Source: Cryomorphaceae bacterium BACL29 MAG-121220-bin8 (GTDB lineage Bacteria > Bacteroidota > Bacteroidia > Flavobacteriales > Flavobacteriaceae). Taken from it: 36,272 nt of DNA. Positions 32,396 to 36,272 of the stretch are shown here, piece by piece (the stretch's first letter is position 1; every line of letters begins with the position of its first letter). The translations under genes were made by a program, and so were the position numbers. The stretch is taken from the NCBI GenBank assembly GCA_905182765.1, contig CAJJCV010000014.1, positions 1-36,272 on the forward strand, written 5' to 3'. The notes under the pieces were generated by a model. It worked only from the letters and a program-made list of their open reading frames with translations. It was not told where the DNA came from and did not search any database.

Positions 32396-33739
32396 ATGAT
32401 TAAAAAAATAATTTCTTTTTTCTTAATTATATTAATTATTGGATGTAAAAGTGAATACAAAACTTTTATAAGTGGTAAAATCATCAAACCAACTAATAAT
32501 GAGATTCAATTATTAAAAGATGAAAAAGTCATCAAAAATATAAACATCAATAATGAAGGAATCTTTTCAACATCTATTGATGATTTAAATGATGGCCTAT
32601 ATAATTTTATTCATCTTCCAGAGTTTCAATACTTAATTATTAACAAAGGAGACAGCTTAGTGTTGCGATTAAATTCATTAGATTTTGATGAGTCACTAGT
32701 TTTTTCTGGAAAAGGTGCTTCAAAAAACAATTATTTAATTGATGTGTTTTTAGAACATGAAAAAGATGAAGATTATGTTAAAAAAAATTATAAATCTTCA
32801 AGAGTAATTTTTAAAAATATTATAGATTCTTTATTAAAGAAAAAGATAAAACATTATTCAGATTACAATTTTAAAAGTAATTTTATTTCTGATTTAATAA
32901 TAAATCACGCTATATTAATCCCACTGTACTCACATATTGAAAATTACATTATTATAAACAAAAATAATCATTCTAAAAATATTCAATATTTCAATAAATA
33001 CAGAAATGAAATCAACTTAAATATCAGTGAACTATCTCATTTTAAACTGTATTTAGATTACATTACATTAAAGTCTATTAATGAATCGTTTTCAGATAAA
33101 AGAGGATATGATTACAATTTGAATTTTAATTTATTAAGATTGAATTACATTAAAAATCAAATATCTAATAAAACTATAAAGACAAAGTTATTGAGATATA
33201 TAGCATACGAATATTTATTAGAGGAGAAGTTATTAATAAATATAGATCAGTTTATATATGAATTTTTAAAAATATCTGATAACGAAAATACAAACAGTGA
33301 GGTTTCTATTCTTTACAAGAATATTACTTTGCTTCAGGTTGGTAAAAAATTTCCAGAAATTAAACTTTTTAATGAAAACAAAATTGTTAATGGAACAGAA
33401 ATTAATGTAAATAATAAAAATATATATGTTTTTTGGTCATATGATCAAAATGCTCACCAAGTTAACTTGTTCAGTAAAATCAATATTTTTAGCGATAAAT
33501 ATTCTAATTATTATTTTAATTTAATTAATATCAATAAGGATAGTTTAAAGTGGAAAAATAATTATTCAAATAAATTCTATAATAATAGAATAAAAAATTT
33601 CAGAGCAGTGAATTTTGAATCTATGAGTAAAAAAATGATTTTAAACAACTTAAACAAAGTAATTATAACTGATAATAATGGGATTATTAAAAAAATCCTC
33701 ACTCTTAATAATTTAGAAAAATACTTAGAAAATAATTAA
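32396..33739 (+). CDS. TlpA-like lipoprotein without the redox CXXC
   Basis: A predicted lipoprotein of 447 residues ([17 protein letters not shown], Cys17). Residues about 20-120 look like a DUF4369-type beta domain with [18 protein letters not shown] and [11 protein letters not shown]; the centre is helical. The C-terminal part has the thioredoxin-fold pattern: [15 protein letters not shown], then a strand IYVFW matching LLDFWASWC of the intact TlpA protein at 2742-3857. Where that protein has the two redox cysteines, this one has Gln351 and His354. I saw no cysteine other than the lipidated one, so it cannot do disulfide chemistry. It may be structural or bind a partner. Its stop and that of the transaldolase share TTAA. 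Confidence 0.8.
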   Translation: MIKKIISFFLIILIIGCKSEYKTFISGKIIKPTNNEIQLLKDEKVIKNININNEGIFSTSIDDLNDGLYNFIHLPEFQYLIINKGDSLVLRLNSLDFDESLVFSGKGASKNNYLIDVFLEHEKDEDYVKKNYKSSRVIFKNIIDSLLKKKIKHYSDYNFKSNFISDLIINHAILIPLYSHIENYIIINKNNHSKNIQYFNKYRNEINLNISELSHFKLYLDYITLKSINESFSDKRGYDYNLNFNLLRLNYIKNQISNKTIKTKLLRYIAYEYLLEEKLLINIDQFIYEFLKISDNENTNSEVSILYKNITLLQVGKKFPEIKLFNENKIVNGTEINVNNKNIYVFWSYDQNAHQVNLFSKINIFSDKYSNYYFNLININKDSLKWKNNYSNKFYNNRIKNFRAVNFESMSKKMILNNLNKVIITDNNGIIKKILTLNNLEKYLENN

Positions 33740-34389
33740 TTCCCTTTTTTATAATCTGCCAAAAATTTCTCTAAACCAATATCAGTCAGAGGATGTTTTA
33801 TTAAACCTTTAATTGAGGATAAAGGACCTGTCATGACATCCGCTCCTATTTTAGCACAATCTATAATATGCATAGTATGTCTTATAGAGGCTGCGAGAAT
33901 TTGTGTATTAAAAGCATAATTATCATAAACATTAGCGATTTCAGAAATAAGGTTAAGTCCATCAGTTGAGACATCATCTAATCTTCCAATAAATGGTGAA
34001 ACATAAGTAGCTCCAGCTTTTGCAGCAATTAAAGCTTGACCCACTGAAAATATAAGAGTGCAATTAGTTCTAATTCCTTTGTTCGAAAAGTATTTCAATG
34101 CTTTTACTCCATCTAAAATCATTGGAATCTTTACAACAACTTGAGTATGTAGTTTTGCTAATGCCTCACCTTCTTTAATCATTCCATTAAAATCAGTAGA
34201 TATTACCTCTGCTGAAACATCTCCATCAACAATTTCGCATATTTTAACATAATGATTTAAAATATTTTTATGACCAGTAATTCCCTCTTTTGCCATCAAT
34301 GATGGATTAGTGGTAACTCCATCAAGAACACCGAGGTCTTGTGCTTCTTTAATTTGTTCAAGATTTGCAGTATCGATAAAGAATTTCAT
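33736..34389 (-). CDS. FSA/TalC-type transaldolase
   Basis: A 217-residue transaldolase of the short fructose-6-phosphate aldolase-like subfamily, in the non-oxidative pentose phosphate pathway. The TIM-barrel motifs are [23 protein letters not shown] (residues 24-36) and VVVKIPM with the Schiff-base Lys87, followed by [19 protein letters not shown] and ILAASIRH. Whether it acts as transaldolase or fructose-6-phosphate aldolase cannot be told from these motifs alone; transaldolase is the usual role for the bacterial TalC members. It follows the SDR gene by three bases and is probably in one operon with it. Confidence 0.92.
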   Translation of the reverse strand: MKFFIDTANLEQIKEAQDLGVLDGVTTNPSLMAKEGITGHKNILNHYVKICEIVDGDVSAEVISTDFNGMIKEGEALAKLHTQVVVKIPMILDGVKALKYFSNKGIRTNCTLIFSVGQALIAAKAGATYVSPFIGRLDDVSTDGLNLISEIANVYDNYAFNTQILAASIRHTMHIIDCAKIGADVMTGPLSSIKGLIKHPLTDIGLEKFLADYKKGN

Positions 34390-34392
34390 AAT

Positions 34393-35196
34393 TTAATTTT
34401 TACTATAATTTAAAAGTATTTTTTCATATAATCTGTCAGGAAGTATATTTTTTAAAACTATTGAAAATTTTTGAATAAACTGGCCCACTTTATAATGAAT
34501 TTTTGGATGTTTCGAATTAATTATCTTATAAATAAGCTTAGAAACTAAATCTGGATTTGATGCATTTTCAACATGTTTGTTTGCTGATTTTAAAGTTTTA
34601 GAATAATCATCTGTATAATTAGATAAATTATGTAATTTAGAATCAATCCTTCTTGAAGCTATGTCTGTTTTAAAATCCCCAGGAGCTACATTGACTACAT
34701 TAATATTAAACTTTTTGAGTTCCATGCTAAATACTTCGCCTATAATTTCAAGAGAACTTTTAGTGGCACAATAGATTCCTCTAAATGGTATTCCGAAATA
34801 TCCTAAGACTGAAGTAATATTTATTATCAAACCCTTATTGTTTTCTCTCATTGAAGGTATACATTCTTTTATGATTGCAATTGGACCTAATAAGTTAGTT
34901 TGAAAAGCACTTTTAATATCTGACTCGGTTGTTTCCTCGAGAGGACCAATAATACCAATACCTGCATTATTAATTAACACATCAATACGATTTTCAATTT
35001 CAAGTATATATTTTACTGTATTTTCTATTTCAACCTGAGAATTTATATCACATTTTAACAATTCAAATTCTGATATGTTATATTTTTTTGGATCCCTACA
35101 GGTTCCGTATACTTTGAATCCCTTGTAAGTTAAAAAAAGTGAAATAGATTTTCCAATTCCAGAAGATGCACCTGTAATTAAAATAATTTTCGACAT
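34393..35196 (-). CDS. Classical short-chain dehydrogenase/reductase
   Basis: A 267-residue NAD(P)-dependent SDR. The Rossmann motif TGASSGIG (8-15), NNAG (76-79), the catalytic Ser129 in NITSV, and YxxxK (Tyr142, Lys146) are intact. The C-terminal segment after NVVNVAPGDFKTDIASR is basic and hydrophobic near the end, as in membrane-associated SDRs. The substrate is unknown. The start lies 13 bases beyond the end of the SRP RNA gene and its T-run; I saw no convincing -7 box between them, so read-through from the SRP RNA promoter is possible. The arrangement with transaldolase suggests a metabolic link but does not prove one. Confidence 0.9.
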   Translation of the reverse strand: MSKIILITGASSGIGKSISLFLTYKGFKVYGTCRDPKKYNISEFELLKCDINSQVEIENTVKYILEIENRIDVLINNAGIGIIGPLEETTESDIKSAFQTNLLGPIAIIKECIPSMRENNKGLIINITSVLGYFGIPFRGIYCATKSSLEIIGEVFSMELKKFNINVVNVAPGDFKTDIASRRIDSKLHNLSNYTDDYSKTLKSANKHVENASNPDLVSKLIYKIINSKHPKIHYKVGQFIQKFSIVLKNILPDRLYEKILLNYSKN

Positions 35197-35200
35197 AATT

Positions 35201-35209
35201 AAAAAAAAA
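35201..35209 (-). terminator. T-run at the 3' end of the SRP RNA gene
   Basis: Nine T on the minus strand directly after the closing stem CTTGCCC of the SRP RNA. The terminal stem of the RNA plus this run could act as the intrinsic terminator. The downstream SDR start follows after four bases. Confidence 0.6.
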
Positions 35210-35307
35210 GGGCAAGCTACTTACATCACACCGCTACAACTATCTACCCTTGCTGTGTTCCCACCCTGGGGGAATTTAACAGGAGCTGGTTGTGTAAGAC
35301 TTGCCCA
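35210..35307 (-). ncRNA. ffs: 4.5S signal recognition particle RNA (bacterial small type)
   Basis: About 98 nt on the minus strand. The ends GGGCAAG and CTTGCCC pair perfectly, and the next helix pairs CTTACA with TGTAAG. The apex carries the GGAA tetraloop (35258-35261 on the forward strand as TTCC) closed by TG/CA, next to the conserved internal loop with CAGGG on one side and ACAGCAAGGG on the other. This is the Ffh-binding domain IV of bacterial SRP RNA, which targets membrane proteins to SecYEG. An exact -7 box lies four bases before GGGCAAG, which also calibrates the transcription start distance in this genome. No coding frame explains the region. Confidence 0.92.
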
Positions 35308-35310
35308 CTA

Positions 35311-35318
35311 CAAATATA
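35311..35318 (-). promoter_or_regulatory. SRP RNA promoter -7 box (TAtaTTTG)
   Basis: TATATTTG on the minus strand, exact match, four bases before the first paired base of the SRP RNA (35306). Because that RNA's 5' end is fixed by its stem, this gives an internal measure of the box-to-start distance. Confidence 0.7.
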
Positions 35319-35364
35319 TATATGTTTTATCAAATAAATATCTTTATAAAAAATAATTAATAAC

Positions 35365-35372
35365 TAAATTTG
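35365..35372 (+). promoter_or_regulatory. Putative glutaminyl cyclase promoter -7 box (TAaaTTTG)
   Basis: Exact TAnnTTTG match, 15 bases before the ATG at 35388 and 6 before an in-frame ATG at 35379. The following bases GAATTAAAT repeat those after the OmpA-gene box. Confidence 0.55.
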
Positions 35373-35387
35373 AATTAAATGCAAATA

Positions 35388-36272
35388 ATGAAAAACAGAT
35401 TTAGTTTACTTATAATTGTCCTAGTACTATTCTCATGTGGTTCTAAAATAAAAGAGAATTTTAATATCAATATTATAAAAACAACAGAATATTTAAAAAA
35501 TAAAAATCAAATAGAGTTTTTTGTTAATAATCCTTCAAATTATAATATCACTAATCTAGAATTTAAAATTAATAATAAATCAGTTTCAAGTCCATATACC
35601 TTAGATGATAAACTTGGGAAAAATATATTAAAAGCCAGTTTTTATATAGATGACAAACAATTTACTATAAATAAAGAATTCATTGTTTATTCTTCAGTTA
35701 AGCCTAAAGTATACACTTATAAAATCCTTAATGAATTCTTTCATGATATGAATTCTTATACTCAGGGTCTTGAATTTGATGATGAATTCTTATACGAAGG
35801 AACTGGTCAATATGGATATTCAATGTTAAAAAAAATTAATTTTCAAACAGGAGAGGTTTTAGATAAATTATTTTTAGATAAATCTTATTTTGGAGAAGGA
35901 ATTACAATCTTAAATGATAAGATCTTTCAATTAACGTGGAAAAGTAAAATAGGATTTGTATATAATTTAACTGATTTAAAATTATTAAAATCCTTTAATT
36001 ATAAAAATAGTGTTGAGGGATGGGGATTGTGTAATGACGGTAAACATCTGTATAAATCGGATGGGACTGAAAAAATATGGAAATTAAATGCAAATAATTT
36101 AGAAGAAATAAGTTTTATTAACGTTGTGACTAATAATAAAGTTCTAAATAAAATTAATGAACTTGAATGGTACAACAATAAAATTTATGCAAATACATAC
36201 CAATTTAATAAAGAAGTCGGATTAATAATCAACCCTAAAAATGGAGAAGTTGAAGGTGTAATTGATTTTAGT
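35388..36272 (+). CDS. Glutaminyl-peptide cyclotransferase lipoprotein, C-terminus cut by the window edge
   Basis: Converts N-terminal glutamine of peptides to pyroglutamate. I translated it because the frame runs off the right edge; 295 codons are present. Start chosen at 35388, giving MKNRFSLLIIVLVLFSC with a lipidated Cys17; an ATG three codons upstream is also possible. After an N-terminal beta-rich region (residues about 20-110), the beta-propeller glutamine cyclotransferase domain follows: SYTQGLEFDDEFLYEGTGQYG, FGEGITIL, EGWGLCNDG, YKSDGTEKIW and ELEWYNNKIYAN, the last with the conserved Glu-Trp. These match the plant/bacterial (Glu_cyclase_2) type, not the mammalian zinc type. Little more than the final propeller blade should be missing. 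The natural substrates are not evident. Confidence 0.88.
   Translation, partial: MKNRFSLLIIVLVLFSCGSKIKENFNINIIKTTEYLKNKNQIEFFVNNPSNYNITNLEFKINNKSVSSPYTLDDKLGKNILKASFYIDDKQFTINKEFIVYSSVKPKVYTYKILNEFFHDMNSYTQGLEFDDEFLYEGTGQYGYSMLKKINFQTGEVLDKLFLDKSYFGEGITILNDKIFQLTWKSKIGFVYNLTDLKLLKSFNYKNSVEGWGLCNDGKHLYKSDGTEKIWKLNANNLEEISFINVVTNNKVLNKINELEWYNNKIYANTYQFNKEVGLIINPKNGEVEGVIDFS

Noticed and set aside
1-36272. CRISPR arrays, tRNA or rRNA genes, IS elements, prophage
   Set aside because: I looked for spaced direct repeats, transposase or integrase motifs and cloverleaf-like sequences and saw none. A tRNA or repeat scan would be needed to exclude them formally.
1-36272. Shine-Dalgarno sites before genes
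   Set aside because: No AGGAGG-like sequences stood out before the starts; upstream regions are A/T runs, as usual in Bacteroidota.

Overview
The window looks like part of a chromosome from an AT-rich, streamlined, probably marine, member of the Flavobacteriia (Bacteroidota). The clues are very AT-rich DNA with proteins rich in Lys, Asn and Ile, no Shine-Dalgarno signals before the genes, and repeated Bacteroidota-type -7 promoter boxes (TAnnTTTG). The gene set fits too: TlpA/DUF4369 lipoproteins, a fused E1 alpha-beta 2-oxo acid dehydrogenase, an HSDR_N orphan beside holA, GlmM with an archaeal-like GEGNGG loop, DUF2007, and an FSA-type transaldolase. No rRNA, tRNA, phage, IS, CRISPR or integrase was seen. 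The genus is not determined.

Layout. 1-5259: aroC (cut by the left edge) and dld on the minus strand, a TlpA-type lipoprotein on plus, then a rhomboid protease and an unknown secreted protein on minus. 5355-9340: an LpxL-type acyltransferase (plus), glmM (minus) and a gamma-glutamyltransferase lipoprotein (plus). 9399-18275: a plus-strand run of uvrA, a LOG-family protein, a large secreted M1-peptidase-like protein that appears to have lost its zinc site and ends in a beta-barrel, and the fused E1 enzyme. 18272-21663: holA (minus), then an orphan PD-(D/E)XK protein coupled to a GT2 glycosyltransferase, and an OmpA lipoprotein. 21796-27984: three helicases (DEAD-box RNA helicase, PcrA/UvrD, RecG). 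28043-35196: pheT and DUF2007 (plus), an ABC-F ATPase (minus), a TlpA-like lipoprotein without the CXXC (plus), and transaldolase and an SDR (minus). 35210-36272: the 4.5S SRP RNA gene (minus) and a glutaminyl cyclase lipoprotein cut by the right edge.

How it works together. Most genes are housekeeping: DNA repair and replication (uvrA, holA, pcrA, recG), translation and secretion (pheT, ABC-F, SRP RNA), envelope building (glmM, LpxL-type, GT2, OmpA) and central metabolism (aroC, dld, E1, transaldolase). I did not find a defence, mobile or biosynthetic island, so I do not claim a new multi-gene system. The most notable signals are architectural. All six convergent gene pairs overlap at their stop codons, four of them sharing one palindromic TTAA. 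Several -7 boxes lie only 4-5 nt before start codons; calibrated against the SRP RNA promoter in the same window, this predicts leaderless mRNAs. Two proteins keep a recognisable fold but have lost its catalytic motif (the M1-like barrel protein and the CXXC-less TlpA-like lipoprotein).
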